DNA of 64,000 nt from the NCBI GenBank assembly GCA_016933335.1, contig JAFGBD010000012.1, forward strand, positions 1 to 64,000, in the 5' to 3' direction. Under the pieces are notes generated by a model. The model was given only the letters and a program-made list of their open reading frames with translations, was not told where the DNA came from and ran no database searches. Shown here piece after piece: positions 43,411 through 53,150 of the stretch. The first letter of the stretch is position 1. Each line of letters begins with the position of its first letter. Both the position numbers and the translations under genes were made by a program. The DNA comes from Bacteroidales bacterium (lineage in GTDB: Bacteria; Bacteroidota; Bacteroidia; Bacteroidales; UBA10428).

Positions 43411-46209
43411 ATGATAAGGATAATTGTTGTTTTTCTGACGTTGGTATTTAGTAATATATTTCATACTTACAGTCAGCAGGGGATATTGATGGGGAAGGTT
43501 ACAGATGCAGAAACCGGCGAGGAATTAATTGGTGCTGCAATTATCATAAAAGGAACCACAAAAGGCACAATCACCGATTTTGATGGTAACTATATTTTGG
43601 ATAATGTATCCTCAGGCAAACAAATCATCCTTTGTTCCTATATCTCATATGAGACAGAAGAAGTTGAAGTTGAGATTGCTGATGATAAAACTGTAAATGT
43701 CAGTTTCGAATTAAGATCTTCCGAGGTAAGCCTTGAAGAAGTGCAGATTATTGGCAGGAAGAACAGGGAATCGGAGAATCTGTTGCTTATTGAGCAAAAA
43801 AAGGCCGCTGTAGCTGTTGAAAGCATCGGGGCAAGGGAACTATCCGCCAAAGGTGCTTCAGATGCCGTCGATGCTGCAACAAAAATCACCGGTATTACCA
43901 AACAGGAAGGAACTAAAACATTAAACATCAGAGGTTTAGGTGACAGGTATAATTCAACAACACTGAACGGACTGCCCATACCTTCCAATAACGCCGAGAC
44001 AAAAAATATTGATTTGAAAATTTTTACGACTGATATCATAGAATACATATCGGTAGAAAAGATATTTACGGCCAATTTATATGCAGATTTTGCAGGTGCC
44101 AATGTGAATATCAGCTCCAGGCAATTTACCGGAAGACCTTTTCTTAATATTGATCTGAAAACAGGTACCAATACAGGTGTCTTTGATGCAGCGCAGTTTT
44201 ACTTGCAGGACGGACCCGGATTCTGGGGATTCAATGATTTTGAGCCAACATACTCTCTTCAGAGATACAGCTTTGAAACCAACTGGAATCCGGTTGAAAG
44301 AAACAGTGCACCAAACCTGGGCTTTGGAATTTCCGGAGGAAGGTCATTTGCATTTCCCGGTTCAAAACTTAATGCTTTCTATACACTCTCATATGACAAT
44401 GAGTACAGTTACAGTGATTATATGGAAAGACGTGTAAACGGAAGCAACCGGATAAGGAAAGACCTTGAAGGAGAACAATACAATTTTGAAACCCAGACCA
44501 CCGGAATGATAAACCTGAACCTGGATATGAGAAAGCATAACCTCTATTACAATTTTGCTTTGCTGAATTCATCCGACCAGGAATTGAAAAACCTCAACGG
44601 TTTTATTCAGGACCTTGCAGAAACAGGAGGTCTGGTAAGAAGGTCAGACTTTGAAAGAACCACTTTAATTATCAACCAGCTTTTAGGCAGGCATGATTTC
44701 AATAAAAACATACTTAAATGGGGTATATCATATAATAATGTAACAAATAAAATTCCGGACAGGAGACATCTGACCCTTTCCAACATTCACAATGGTGTTG
44801 AAAACGAAACGTTCAAGCATTTCACCAATGATAATGAATCGGATTATTTCCGTTACTTCCATGAATTGACAGAAAATGAGTATGCTGCAAATATAAGCCT
44901 GGAAAAATCCTTTGGTCAGGGTTCTGGGGAAAATAATGCAAGCGGACAGTTAACTTTCGGGTATACAGGTAAATATAAAAAACGCAATTTCGAAGCCACT
45001 CAGTTTAATCATGATATCTATCACCAGGCCAGAAAAGATTCTTTTTTCATGAATCAGGATTATTATTGGGTTTATGTTAACATATGGGATATTGATGCTT
45101 TCCTTAATGACGAGAATCTGCAAAACAATGAATTCTATATCAGGACATTCTTTGGCAATACCATAAGGCCGCAAACGTACATAGGCACACAAATTATTAA
45201 CGGTGTCTATGGTTTGCTTGAATACAGCATTGCACCAAGGTTACTGGCAACGTTTGGCTCCAGGTTTGAATATGTTTACCAGTCTGTGGAGTACGTGACA
45301 TCAGAAAATCCAATTGGAGGAAACGGCGACTTTTCAGAACTGAACATACTGCCAGGTTTTTCATTGAAATACATCATAAATGATAAAAACAATTTAAGGC
45401 TTGCAGCCAGCAAAACCTATGTTCTGCCGCAGTTTACCGAGATGGCATTGTTCCTGTTTGAAGGAATCACTGAAACATCTGTTGGCAATCCCAGAATATA
45501 CTTGTCAAAAGTCTATAACCTGGATTTAAAGTGGGAGATGTTTCCGGGACCCGGAGAACTTTTTTCAGCCACCCCGTTTGGCAAATATATCATTGACCCG
45601 ATGAACAAATTTGTGATGACTGGTGCGGCAAACGACTTTACATATGCAAATACCGGTGACTGGGCTTATATATACGGAGCTGAGCTGGAAGCAAAAAAAG
45701 ACATTTTCAATTTCAAAACGACCAATGGCACAGGAAAGCTTTTCGGTTCAGCCAATTTTACCTTAATGAAAACATTGCAGGAACTGGATGAAGAGAAGAT
45801 CGCTACCGAGACAGTAACCTCAGACGGTTATGTTATCAATGCAAATTTTAATACCAAAACCGATGTTTTACAGGGAGCTGCTCCGCTGATCGCAAATGCA
45901 GCTTTCGGTTATAGTTCTGACTGGAATGAAAGAAGAAATTCCTTCACCTCCACCATTGTTTACAATTATGTATCTGACAGGGTTTACCTTATCGGGGCCA
46001 ATAGTTTTGGCAACCAGGTAGATAAAGAAGTGCATACAGTCGATCTTATCATAAAGGCCAGGTTCAGTAATCTGGGAATAGGCCTTTCAGCAAAGAATTT
46101 ACTGGACCCGGATATTCAAAGAATACAGGAAAATGAAACCCGCAGTCTCCTGGTTCGATCCTATAAACGCGGAATAAAGTTCAGCTTTGATATATCCTGT
46201 AAATTCTGA
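43411..46209 (+). CDS. TonB-dependent outer-membrane receptor with N-terminal carboxypeptidase-regulatory-like domain
   Basis: The 932-residue protein has a signal peptide (about 1-20, cut near TYSQQ), a CarboxypepD_reg-like domain (about 25-95, GKVTDAETGEELIGAAIIIKGT), a plug domain (SDAVDAATKITGI, LNIRGLGDRYNSTTLNGLPIP) and a long beta-barrel ending SFDISCKF. It imports a substrate through the outer membrane with TonB energy. There is no SusD-like gene; instead a beta-helix lipoprotein gene follows after 50 bp. With a PhoB-like regulator divergent upstream, phosphate-regulated uptake is a reasonable guess. Confidence 0.93.
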   Translation: MIRIIVVFLTLVFSNIFHTYSQQGILMGKVTDAETGEELIGAAIIIKGTTKGTITDFDGNYILDNVSSGKQIILCSYISYETEEVEVEIADDKTVNVSFELRSSEVSLEEVQIIGRKNRESENLLLIEQKKAAVAVESIGARELSAKGASDAVDAATKITGITKQEGTKTLNIRGLGDRYNSTTLNGLPIPSNNAETKNIDLKIFTTDIIEYISVEKIFTANLYADFAGANVNISSRQFTGRPFLNIDLKTGTNTGVFDAAQFYLQDGPGFWGFNDFEPTYSLQRYSFETNWNPVERNSAPNLGFGISGGRSFAFPGSKLNAFYTLSYDNEYSYSDYMERRVNGSNRIRKDLEGEQYNFETQTTGMINLNLDMRKHNLYYNFALLNSSDQELKNLNGFIQDLAETGGLVRRSDFERTTLIINQLLGRHDFNKNILKWGISYNNVTNKIPDRRHLTLSNIHNGVENETFKHFTNDNESDYFRYFHELTENEYAANISLEKSFGQGSGENNASGQLTFGYTGKYKKRNFEATQFNHDIYHQARKDSFFMNQDYYWVYVNIWDIDAFLNDENLQNNEFYIRTFFGNTIRPQTYIGTQIINGVYGLLEYSIAPRLLATFGSRFEYVYQSVEYVTSENPIGGNGDFSELNILPGFSLKYIINDKNNLRLAASKTYVLPQFTEMALFLFEGITETSVGNPRIYLSKVYNLDLKWEMFPGPGELFSATPFGKYIIDPMNKFVMTGAANDFTYANTGDWAYIYGAELEAKKDIFNFKTTNGTGKLFGSANFTLMKTLQELDEEKIATETVTSDGYVINANFNTKTDVLQGAAPLIANAAFGYSSDWNERRNSFTSTIVYNYVSDRVYLIGANSFGNQVDKEVHTVDLIIKARFSNLGIGLSAKNLLDPDIQRIQENETRSLLVRSYKRGIKFSFDISCKF

Positions 46210-46259
46210 TTTACTTACGAATAAAGAATATTATTAAATGTATAACTAAAATTAATAAA

Positions 46260-47408
46260 ATGAGAAAGAATTATTTGTTTTTGCTGGTTTCAATCCTTAT
46301 GGGATTCAGCTTGATTTTAACTTCATGTGAAAAGGATGATGATCCTGTCATACCTGGTGATGATCCGGAAGATTTTCAGGGAGAAATCACAGGTGCTGTA
46401 ACACTGGATGCTGCTGCCAAATATGTTTTAACAGGAGCACTGGTTGTAAAGGACGGAGGAACTTTAAACATCCCCGCCGGGACAGTTATCGAGGCAGTTG
46501 GTGGTCAGATTGCCTATATTGCCGTTGCACAGGGTGGTAAAATCTATGTGAATGGCACAGCAACGAGTCCGGTGGTGATGACCTGTTCGGACAAAACACC
46601 CGGTTCGTGGGGTGGTCTGGTCATCTGCGGCAAAGCTCCGACAAACAAGGCTGATGCAGGTACTGCCGGTGCTGAGGTCTCAGGGCTTCCTTACGGTGGA
46701 ACTGTCGCTGATGATAACTCCGGATCCATCAAATATTTACGTGTTGAATATACCGGCTTTAACTATAGCGACACCAAACAGTTTAACGGAGTCTCATTTT
46801 TTGGTGTGGGTTCCGGTACTACTGTCGACTATGTTGTTTCATACAATGGAAAGGACGATGGCATTGAATTCTTCGGTGGTACGGTGAATGCTTCTCACCT
46901 TGTATCTGTCGGAAGTGATGATGATGGTATTGACTATGCCGACGGCTGGTCCGGTACCGGTGAATACTGGGTTGCTATCAACTCAACCAAGTCGGGTATT
47001 GAAGGATCCAATAATGGTGATGATGGAGCTGCCACACCAATGACAGATGCTACCCTGAGGAATATTACTGTTTATGGCATGGGTGAGAAACCTTTTTATC
47101 TGAAAGAGGGTGCCGGGAAGGTTAACCTCGATAACATTGTGATCGGTGGTCTGGTTGATACAAAGCAACAGCCTATGTTCTATGCCGATGATGATGATAC
47201 TGATGCACTGGCCAGGATAGCTGCCGGTGATATTGTCATTACAAATGTTAAATTTCTTGATCTTCAGGCCGGTCAGACACAGGCTTATACTGGTCTGACA
47301 TATACAGAAAACGCTGCTGCAACCGGTGCCGGAAATGGTATTAATAAGCCCGGCTGGATGCCGGATGCATTGAATACTGTCGATGCCAGTACCAAAGTGA
47401 TCGATTAA
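46260..47408 (+). CDS. Surface lipoprotein with parallel beta-helix repeats
   Basis: The 382-residue protein has a lipoprotein signal (LILTSC, C23) followed by an acidic stretch (EKDDDPVIPGDDPED), which often marks surface export in Bacteroidota. The rest contains repeated Gly/Asp-rich turns (GSIKYLRVEYTGFNYSD, DYVVSYNGKDDGIEFFGGTV, SVGSDDDGIDYADGW), typical of a right-handed beta-helix. It forms an operon with the TonB receptor and is probably its surface partner, possibly binding the substrate. Confidence 0.8.
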   Translation: MRKNYLFLLVSILMGFSLILTSCEKDDDPVIPGDDPEDFQGEITGAVTLDAAAKYVLTGALVVKDGGTLNIPAGTVIEAVGGQIAYIAVAQGGKIYVNGTATSPVVMTCSDKTPGSWGGLVICGKAPTNKADAGTAGAEVSGLPYGGTVADDNSGSIKYLRVEYTGFNYSDTKQFNGVSFFGVGSGTTVDYVVSYNGKDDGIEFFGGTVNASHLVSVGSDDDGIDYADGWSGTGEYWVAINSTKSGIEGSNNGDDGAATPMTDATLRNITVYGMGEKPFYLKEGAGKVNLDNIVIGGLVDTKQQPMFYADDDDTDALARIAAGDIVITNVKFLDLQAGQTQAYTGLTYTENAAATGAGNGINKPGWMPDALNTVDASTKVID

Positions 47409-47430
47409 TATATTTGTGGATGTCATCATA

Positions 47431-47466
47431 AGCCTTCTCATGACGATTCGATGAGAAGGCTTTTTT
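47431..47466 (+). terminator. Rho-independent terminator after TonB receptor operon
   Basis: AGCCTTCTCAT (47431-47441) and ATGAGAAGGCT (47451-47461) form a perfect 11-bp stem with a 9-nt loop, followed by a run of T residues. Confidence 0.93.
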
Positions 47467-47663
47467 CCCGTTTTAATAATCAATAAACAGGTTCTTAGTA
47501 TCCGTGGTAAAGGTTATTTTCTTTGAATCATATATTGATAAATATGCATAGTCATCAATCTTTCAACTATTTTATGCTATAACTTTTGCTATTTTTGTCA
47601 GATGTATTGTGAATAAACTATTAAGGACAAGACTACGGATCAATGCCTGATTATTAAAATTGA

Positions 47664-48203
47664 ATGAAAAGAATGTCTTCTTTAAATAAGAGTAGGAATA
47701 TGAAATTGAATGATTATTACATGTCTGCCATATTTATCTTATTATTTGTTTCTTTTAATCTGCAGATCAAAGCGCAAATAACAATAAGTGAAGATGGATT
47801 ATACTATGATGAGTCAGAAAGGCTGTTTAACGGGGTTTATGCCGAAGAATACCCTGACGGAACCATAAAGACCCAGATGTCTGTAAGCAACGGCAGAAAA
47901 AACGGGCTGATGAGAATATATTATCCTGACGGATCGATCAATGAGCTTAGAATGTACAAGGATGATATGATGCACGGTACCTGGGTAACGTGGAACACAA
48001 ACGGAATTAAAACAGCTGAAGCGAATTATTGCGATGATAAGAAAAACGGAAAGTGGTATATCTGGGATGAGAATGGAACTCTGAGATATGATATGACCTA
48101 TTTTAATGGCAGCAAAGCCGGCACCTGGAGAATGTGGAACGAAAAGGGTGAGTTGATCTCAACCAGGGAATTTCCTCTTGATACCAGTCCGAAAGAAGAA
48201 TAG
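47664..48203 (+). CDS. Secreted MORN-variant repeat protein (YwqK-like)
   Basis: The protein has 179 residues from ATG 47664. ATG 47700 (MKLNDYYMSAIFILLF) is an equally good start, giving a signal peptide cut near IKAQ. The mature part has four to five MORN_2-type repeats (GVYAEEYPDGTIKTQ, GLMRIYYPDGSINEL, GTWVTWNTNGIKTAE, GKWYIWDENGTLRYD, GTWRMWNEKGELIS). Such repeats occur in the so-called YwqK antitoxin group and in many surface proteins; the toxin link is not supported by any neighbour. A TATTTTTG box lies at 47590-47597. Confidence 0.8.
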   Translation: MKRMSSLNKSRNMKLNDYYMSAIFILLFVSFNLQIKAQITISEDGLYYDESERLFNGVYAEEYPDGTIKTQMSVSNGRKNGLMRIYYPDGSINELRMYKDDMMHGTWVTWNTNGIKTAEANYCDDKKNGKWYIWDENGTLRYDMTYFNGSKAGTWRMWNEKGELISTREFPLDTSPKEE

Positions 48204-48354
48204 AAATCGTGGCTTAAACAGCCCTTCTTCTTTAAAAAGTTACCGGTAAACAAAAAGATGATATAAAGGCAAAAATGGCCGGTGTTACTTCTCAAAAGGA
48301 TTTATGCAAATTTGATGAATTGTCTGATCCAACCTGATTAACATATCAAATACT

Positions 48355-48400
48355 AAAAAATAAAAAGCTGGTGTTCCTGAGAAATAAGATACACCAGCCT
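48355..48400 (-). terminator. Rho-independent terminator after the small CarboxypepD_reg-like gene
   Basis: Minus-strand stem GCTGGTGT/ACACCAGC (plus-strand 48367-48374 and 48391-48398) with a 16-nt loop is followed on the minus strand by TTTTTATTTTTT. It lies 35 bp past the stop codon at 48433. Confidence 0.8.
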
Positions 48401-48432
48401 TGATATTTATATTACTCACCCTAACAGTATCA

Positions 48433-48780
48433 TTATAAGTTTTCAAGCTCAACCTCGATGTTATTGCCGTTACCAGGAGCGAGCTTCACTTTATTGCTGC
48501 TTTGCTTATAAGATATTAACGCTGCTTCAAGCTCATATATACCGGGTATCACATCCTGAATTTCGAATTTGCCCTCAAGATCGGTATAAACCACCTGGCT
48601 GATACCTGAGAATCTGATGGTAACACCGGCAAGCGATTCACCAGTTTCTTTATCAACGACCATTCCAGCAACCGATGTTGTGCTTTTGCTCTTTGGTGCT
48701 GACGGATTTTCCTTTTCAACAGAAAAAGCCACTGAACTGATTAATAAACCTGCAATGACTGATAAAACGATTCGTTTCAT
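48433..48780 (-). CDS. Small secreted carboxypeptidase-regulatory-like domain protein
   Basis: The 115-residue protein has a signal peptide (MKRIVLSVIAGLLISSVAFS) and a single CarboxypepD_reg-like beta-sandwich (VAGMVVDKETGESLAGVTIRF, then YTDLEGKFEIQDVIPGIYEL). It is normally an accessory domain of TonB receptors; here it is free-standing, with its own terminator and a TAAATTTG box (48806-48813, minus strand). It is probably periplasmic; its role is unknown. Confidence 0.8.
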   Translation of the reverse strand: MKRIVLSVIAGLLISSVAFSVEKENPSAPKSKSTTSVAGMVVDKETGESLAGVTIRFSGISQVVYTDLEGKFEIQDVIPGIYELEAALISYKQSSNKVKLAPGNGNNIEVELENL

Positions 48781-48986
48781 ATTTAAAAGTATTATTTGTA
48801 TGGTACAAATTTATATGATCATTTTGACAGGAATGTTAGAATTATGTAATCATTGTGTTAAGTCTACCTTAAGAAAACGTTAAGAAATGTTTACAAATAA
48901 TTAAGATTGCCTTGCTGAAGCATGAAGTGTGTGTTATTGCAAATTTTCAGGGAAGAAACCTACAATAAGAAGATGTAATGGTGATG

Positions 48987-49379
48987 TTAATGAATGGATA
49001 TCGCCTTCTTTGCATCAATATCTCCCAGCCATATCCTGCCGTTTTCTCTTTCAAGGTCTTCCCTGTTTTCAACCTGATATCCTAAACCGGGAAAGCGGAA
49101 ATGTGCATTGTGCTGTCCACCGGGAACGGCATCAAACTGGTCGTAAAACAGGATATACGATTTCTTCTGGTTATGCCTGACAAGGTCCATCCACCCTAAA
49201 TCCCAGCTGTCATAGGGTTCAGGATGTTTTGGTTCGATATGATGTCCATACGACTGGTGATCGATATTATCAAGAATTCTCAATCCGTTTGTGAAATAGT
49301 GGAACAGTCTCTTACCCATTTTATCCGGACTAAGAATATAATAATTAAAGGAATCATCATTTGTAATGGTAACTTTCAA
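48987..49379 (-). CDS. Hypothetical protein, possibly an N-terminally truncated remnant
   Basis: The 130-residue frame has only a TTG start (49379) and lies 27 bp after the DUF5703 gene. Open reading continues upstream in frame to a stop codon right after that gene, so no ATG start exists. The protein (SFNYYILSPDKMGKRLFHYF, GHHIEPKHPEPYDSWDLGWMD, SYILFYDQFDAVPGGQHNAHF) is well-formed and rich in aromatics and histidine, but I do not recognise it. It may be the surviving C-terminal piece of a larger gene. Confidence 0.45.
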   Translation of the reverse strand: MKVTITNDDSFNYYILSPDKMGKRLFHYFTNGLRILDNIDHQSYGHHIEPKHPEPYDSWDLGWMDLVRHNQKKSYILFYDQFDAVPGGQHNAHFRFPGLGYQVENREDLERENGRIWLGDIDAKKAISIH

Positions 49380-49406
49380 GGCCAGACTGCATGATGCGGA
49401 AATTTA

Positions 49407-51776
49407 TCAACGGGAAAGACTGTCAGCTGCTGATAAATCAACGATATCCTTTATTCTTGATTCCGGCGTTACAACAATGCCGGTAAGCTTTCCGTCAATC
49501 AACTGACCTTCAACAACCGTGTTATAAGGTGCATGTAATTTAAAGTCAACGTCCCACTCTTTTGGCCATGCAGGGAACAAATATATTTTTTCCCCGACAG
49601 CCTGCATCAGCATCTCCTGCAGTCCGATCATTCCGCTTCCTCCCCAGTTATGATCGGGCACCCAGTCATGGCCCGGTCCCCAGAATGCCGGGAAACGCCG
49701 GCCGGAATCCGACAGCTTTTTTACGGTTATCTCCTTTGCCTCACCGGTCTGTCCGAGACGCGCACAAAAAATAGCATCCTGGTGCCAGCTGATGAAGTCT
49801 TTCTGCCCGGGCTTTTCATAACCGTATTTCCATGTATTAACCGCAACTTCCATATCAGACCTGCCAATACCATATAATCCATACGGATATACAGGGTACA
49901 GCTGGGGCAGCTCAATGTTGTTGATCCTTTCATACCGATCGGCAGGGGCAATGGTATGGTATCCGTTCATCACCCTGAAACTGACGGGCGGAATGCGTTT
50001 GAGATATTCTTTGTAATAAATCTGCCTTTCTTCAGGCAGGTACTTTTCAGAGATCTGCAGAAGTCTGCTTATCACCGAATTCAAAGCTGTGATTGTAGAA
50101 ACCGGGTTGGTGGCCATTTTATAGGTTTCACATGCGGTGCCGGGATAGATGACCAGGTGGCCGTTTTCATCAAGCGCTTTGGTGGTCCTTTTCATCGACA
50201 GGTACCGGTAATGCTCATCAAAAAAAACCAGGCAGCTTTCGATCAGGGGAATGTATTTGCTGATATCGTTGCCGTTGTATCTCTCATACTCCAGTATCAT
50301 AAAGCAGAATTCCAGGGCCGTGTCCCACTGGTATTCCACCCATGAGTTATACTGAACGCCGGGATCATAGCCGGCAGGACGGTTCCACCCGTATTCAAAG
50401 GCCACCGGGAGGGCAAAGCTTTCGATCTGCTCGGTGAAACTGGCTCCGTTGTGCCCCCAGTAAACCTTTGTACGGAGCTCGGCATTTTTCAATGGCCTCA
50501 GGTAAAAATCAAACTGCGGGAGCATCATGTCGCAATCGCCGCTTTTGAGCATGGGCCAGTAGACCAGCCGCTGGTTCTGGGCCGTAAAGCTTCCACCTCC
50601 CCACCGGCGGTAATCAGCATTGTATTTCATCCTGTCATCCACAAATTCCGGATCATAAGTAAACAAACCTCCGTTGAATTTGGTGGGATATTCCCCGTAT
50701 GCATTGCAACCGAGCTGGTACCTGAAGAGCTGGTAGTTTCTTCCAACGGACCATGCAGTGCTGTCATTGCCGGCTGATGATGGTTTGATGATAATATGGC
50801 TCCTGTTCCAGAAATCCTGCCACCATCTCAGCGTATTTTGTCTCGCATCGACACTGGTCTTTTCATATTCATCTGCCAGGCTGTAAAGACCGCCGAGCCA
50901 GTCTTCAAGGGTTTCAGACTGACCGATATGAAGATATATTTTTATGGAGTGCTTCAGTGAAGGTTCTGCGCTTCTGATCTTCCATGCCATATAATCAGCA
51001 CTGGCATATCTTCCCTGGCCTGTTCCTGCCGGTTCCATGTTTTTTCCACGTACCAGGCATCCGAAAATCAGGTTCTTTGTGGGATTCCACATCTGCTCCT
51101 TTACCCCGGCCAGGCCCTGTTGCTCAAGGCACAGGTCAAATGCATCGGGCATATCACCGTCATTGCGGTGAAAAGAAAGAATATCCCCTGCCCTGAATGC
51201 AGTGGAATCTTTCCTGACCATTGCCTTGACAGGGGCGCCCACAAATGAGCGGTTGTTGTCGGTTTCCCTGCCTGTCATTTCGCGGTTTTTCGTGCGCCAT
51301 GATTCGTAAGCCGCTTCGACGGCTACCGGTTTTCCGCTCTCAATGTTAACATGAATAACCGGATTAAAAACATCCACCCATATTTCCACTTTAGCCGGCT
51401 GTCCGCCTGTTTCGCCGGTTATCTCCACATATCCTTCCCTCAGCTTCAGCGTCTGGCTGAACGGTGCATCAGTTTCAAACGGATTTGGACTGATCCTGAT
51501 CCGCATCCTGCCCGATTTCATGAAACCGTTGTTCTCATCAAATGCCCCGCTTCGCGACATGTAAAAGAGAATATCTCCATCCTCCACCCATACATTGCAC
51601 CCGATATCCCCTCCCCCGACGGGCATTGATCCGGATGAGTTTTCACTCTGGGATGTCCAGGTGATGTTGTACTGGCTGAACCGGTCATTCGTGCTTTGTG
51701 ACTGAATAAAAGAACTGATAATCAAGCTCAACACAAGTAATCGTGTTCGTTGGAGGTATTCTGATATTATTTTCAT
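49407..51776 (-). CDS. DUF5703-type secreted glycoside hydrolase-like protein
   Basis: The 789-residue protein has a signal peptide (cut near FIQSQS). The N-terminal domain (ITWTSQSENSSGSMPVGGGDIGCNVWVEDGDILFYMSRSGAF, about 38-80) is the DUF5703 signature. The central and C-terminal part (NYQLFRYQLGCNAYGEYPTKFNGGLFTYD, WPMLKSGDCDMMLPQFDFY) resembles the alpha/alpha toroid of GH95/GH65-like enzymes. It probably acts on a plant or algal polysaccharide in the periplasm. No SusC/SusD pair is next to it. Confidence 0.83.
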   Translation of the reverse strand: MKIISEYLQRTRLLVLSLIISSFIQSQSTNDRFSQYNITWTSQSENSSGSMPVGGGDIGCNVWVEDGDILFYMSRSGAFDENNGFMKSGRMRIRISPNPFETDAPFSQTLKLREGYVEITGETGGQPAKVEIWVDVFNPVIHVNIESGKPVAVEAAYESWRTKNREMTGRETDNNRSFVGAPVKAMVRKDSTAFRAGDILSFHRNDGDMPDAFDLCLEQQGLAGVKEQMWNPTKNLIFGCLVRGKNMEPAGTGQGRYASADYMAWKIRSAEPSLKHSIKIYLHIGQSETLEDWLGGLYSLADEYEKTSVDARQNTLRWWQDFWNRSHIIIKPSSAGNDSTAWSVGRNYQLFRYQLGCNAYGEYPTKFNGGLFTYDPEFVDDRMKYNADYRRWGGGSFTAQNQRLVYWPMLKSGDCDMMLPQFDFYLRPLKNAELRTKVYWGHNGASFTEQIESFALPVAFEYGWNRPAGYDPGVQYNSWVEYQWDTALEFCFMILEYERYNGNDISKYIPLIESCLVFFDEHYRYLSMKRTTKALDENGHLVIYPGTACETYKMATNPVSTITALNSVISRLLQISEKYLPEERQIYYKEYLKRIPPVSFRVMNGYHTIAPADRYERINNIELPQLYPVYPYGLYGIGRSDMEVAVNTWKYGYEKPGQKDFISWHQDAIFCARLGQTGEAKEITVKKLSDSGRRFPAFWGPGHDWVPDHNWGGSGMIGLQEMLMQAVGEKIYLFPAWPKEWDVDFKLHAPYNTVVEGQLIDGKLTGIVVTPESRIKDIVDLSAADSLSR

Positions 51777-51812
51777 AATTGCACTGACAGGTTGAATTAA
51801 TTATTATCTGAT

Positions 51813-51854
51813 AAATATACGAATAGAAGAGTATTTAAATATACGAATAGAAGA
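51813..51854. repeat. Two 18-bp direct repeats with 24-bp period (possible operator)
   Basis: The motif AAATATACGAATAGAAGA occurs at 51813-51830 and 51837-51854. It lies 37 bp upstream of the DUF5703 gene start (minus strand) and about 165 bp before the alpha/beta hydrolase gene, so it could control the divergent pair. Confidence 0.6.
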
Positions 51855-52017
51855 TTATTAATACATAACGAAATTCCGTTACTCTACCAATTTTAAACCC
51901 GGTTTACCTGAACAAAAAAATACAATACCGGTTGTTCAGTAAGCAAAAGATTAGTTTCTTTGATGTTTTAACCTTGAATACTTATTAATTGTTATTTTTA
52001 AAACAAAAAACACATTC

Positions 52018-52986
52018 ATGAAACAGGTATGGCATTTTCTATTGGTACTGTGTCTTTTTTACAATTTCAATATTACTCAGACATTTGCCGGTAAAGGAGA
52101 GCATTCAGATTCGGTTCAGAACATAAGCAATGGCGAATTCATTACCAGGATTAACGGCCTTAAGCTTTGGTACAAAGTCTCGGGTAACGGGCCCGTATGT
52201 ATCATGCCTTCTGAGGGATGGGGACCTGGCAGCGACATCTATTCTGAAAGCCTTAAAGAGCTTGAAAAAATTTTTACAATGGTTTACCTTGATACACGCG
52301 GATCAGGCCGTTCAGAGGATCCGGAAATGGAACAGTATACCCTTGCCAACTTTGTTTCGGACATCGAAGGAATCCGTAAACATCTCGGTGTAAAAAAAAC
52401 CTGGTTAATGGGACACAGCAGGGCAGGAGTGCTGATACTGGAATATGCATTGACGTACCCTGATAAAACAAACGGGATTATTTTGATCAATTCCGCTGTC
52501 GGTTACATCCTGCCACCACAGGAACTGAAAAGAAGAGTCATGGCAAAGGAAGATGAGCCCTGGTATCAGGAGGCGACCAGCTATATAGGCAAAAAGCCTG
52601 AAAATGCAGAAGATCTGAATAAAGGTATGCAAAAAGTAATGCCTTTCTACTTTCATTCGACAGCAAACTATGAAAAGAACAGGGAATTGTTGAAACAACA
52701 AAAACTGTCTTTCCATGCCTACCTTGGACAACAAAACTGGTGGAATGCGGACAGGGAAGTATCATCCCGCTTATCGGAAATCGAAACACCTGTCCTGATA
52801 GTTGTGGGAATCAATGATTTTATCTGCAGTCTTGATGCCGCACAATACCTGCATCTGGAATTACCCGGTTCAAAATTGCTGGCTATTGAAAATGCCGGCC
52901 ATTTCCCCTGGCTGGAACAGTCTTACAAGTTTTATAAAGGAATTGAGAAATTCCTGCCAAAACTGGGCTATAAGAGTACCGAGTAA
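52018..52986 (+). CDS. Secreted alpha/beta-fold hydrolase (proline iminopeptidase-like)
   Basis: The 322-residue protein has a signal peptide (about 1-24) and an alpha/beta hydrolase fold. The nucleophile elbow is GHSRAG, and the later acid and histidine appear in INDFICSLDA and ENAGHFPWLE. The oxyanion region (DTRGSGRSEDP) resembles proline iminopeptidase-type enzymes. It probably hydrolyses a small peptide or ester in the periplasm. Downstream lie hairpin-forming sequences at 53000-53028 and 53045-53062. Confidence 0.87.
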   Translation: MKQVWHFLLVLCLFYNFNITQTFAGKGEHSDSVQNISNGEFITRINGLKLWYKVSGNGPVCIMPSEGWGPGSDIYSESLKELEKIFTMVYLDTRGSGRSEDPEMEQYTLANFVSDIEGIRKHLGVKKTWLMGHSRAGVLILEYALTYPDKTNGIILINSAVGYILPPQELKRRVMAKEDEPWYQEATSYIGKKPENAEDLNKGMQKVMPFYFHSTANYEKNRELLKQQKLSFHAYLGQQNWWNADREVSSRLSEIETPVLIVVGINDFICSLDAAQYLHLELPGSKLLAIENAGHFPWLEQSYKFYKGIEKFLPKLGYKSTE

Positions 52987-52999
52987 AAAAATTCGGTCA

Positions 53000-53062
53000 A
53001 TACATCGTCGGCAATACTTGCCATGTATCGCAGATAAAAATGAGCTGACAGCTGGCTGTCAG
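53000..53062 (+). other. Two consecutive hairpins after the alpha/beta hydrolase gene
   Basis: The first hairpin is ATACAT/ATGTAT enclosing GGCAA-TAC-TTGCC (53000-53028). The second is CTGACAG-CTGG-CTGTCAG (53045-53062). They may slow or end transcription, but a T-run follows only about 18 bp later (53080-53089), so the terminator call is weak. Confidence 0.35.
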
Positions 53063-53150
53063 ATAACACGTATATATTTATTTTTTTTTGCACGTATCAC
53101 TAATTTTAAATAATTATACACCGAGAAATCAACAGATATTCCGGAGTATT

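Noticed and set aside
47664-48203. Toxin-antitoxin pair
   Set aside because: The YwqK name suggests an antitoxin, but the protein has a signal peptide and no toxin gene is adjacent.
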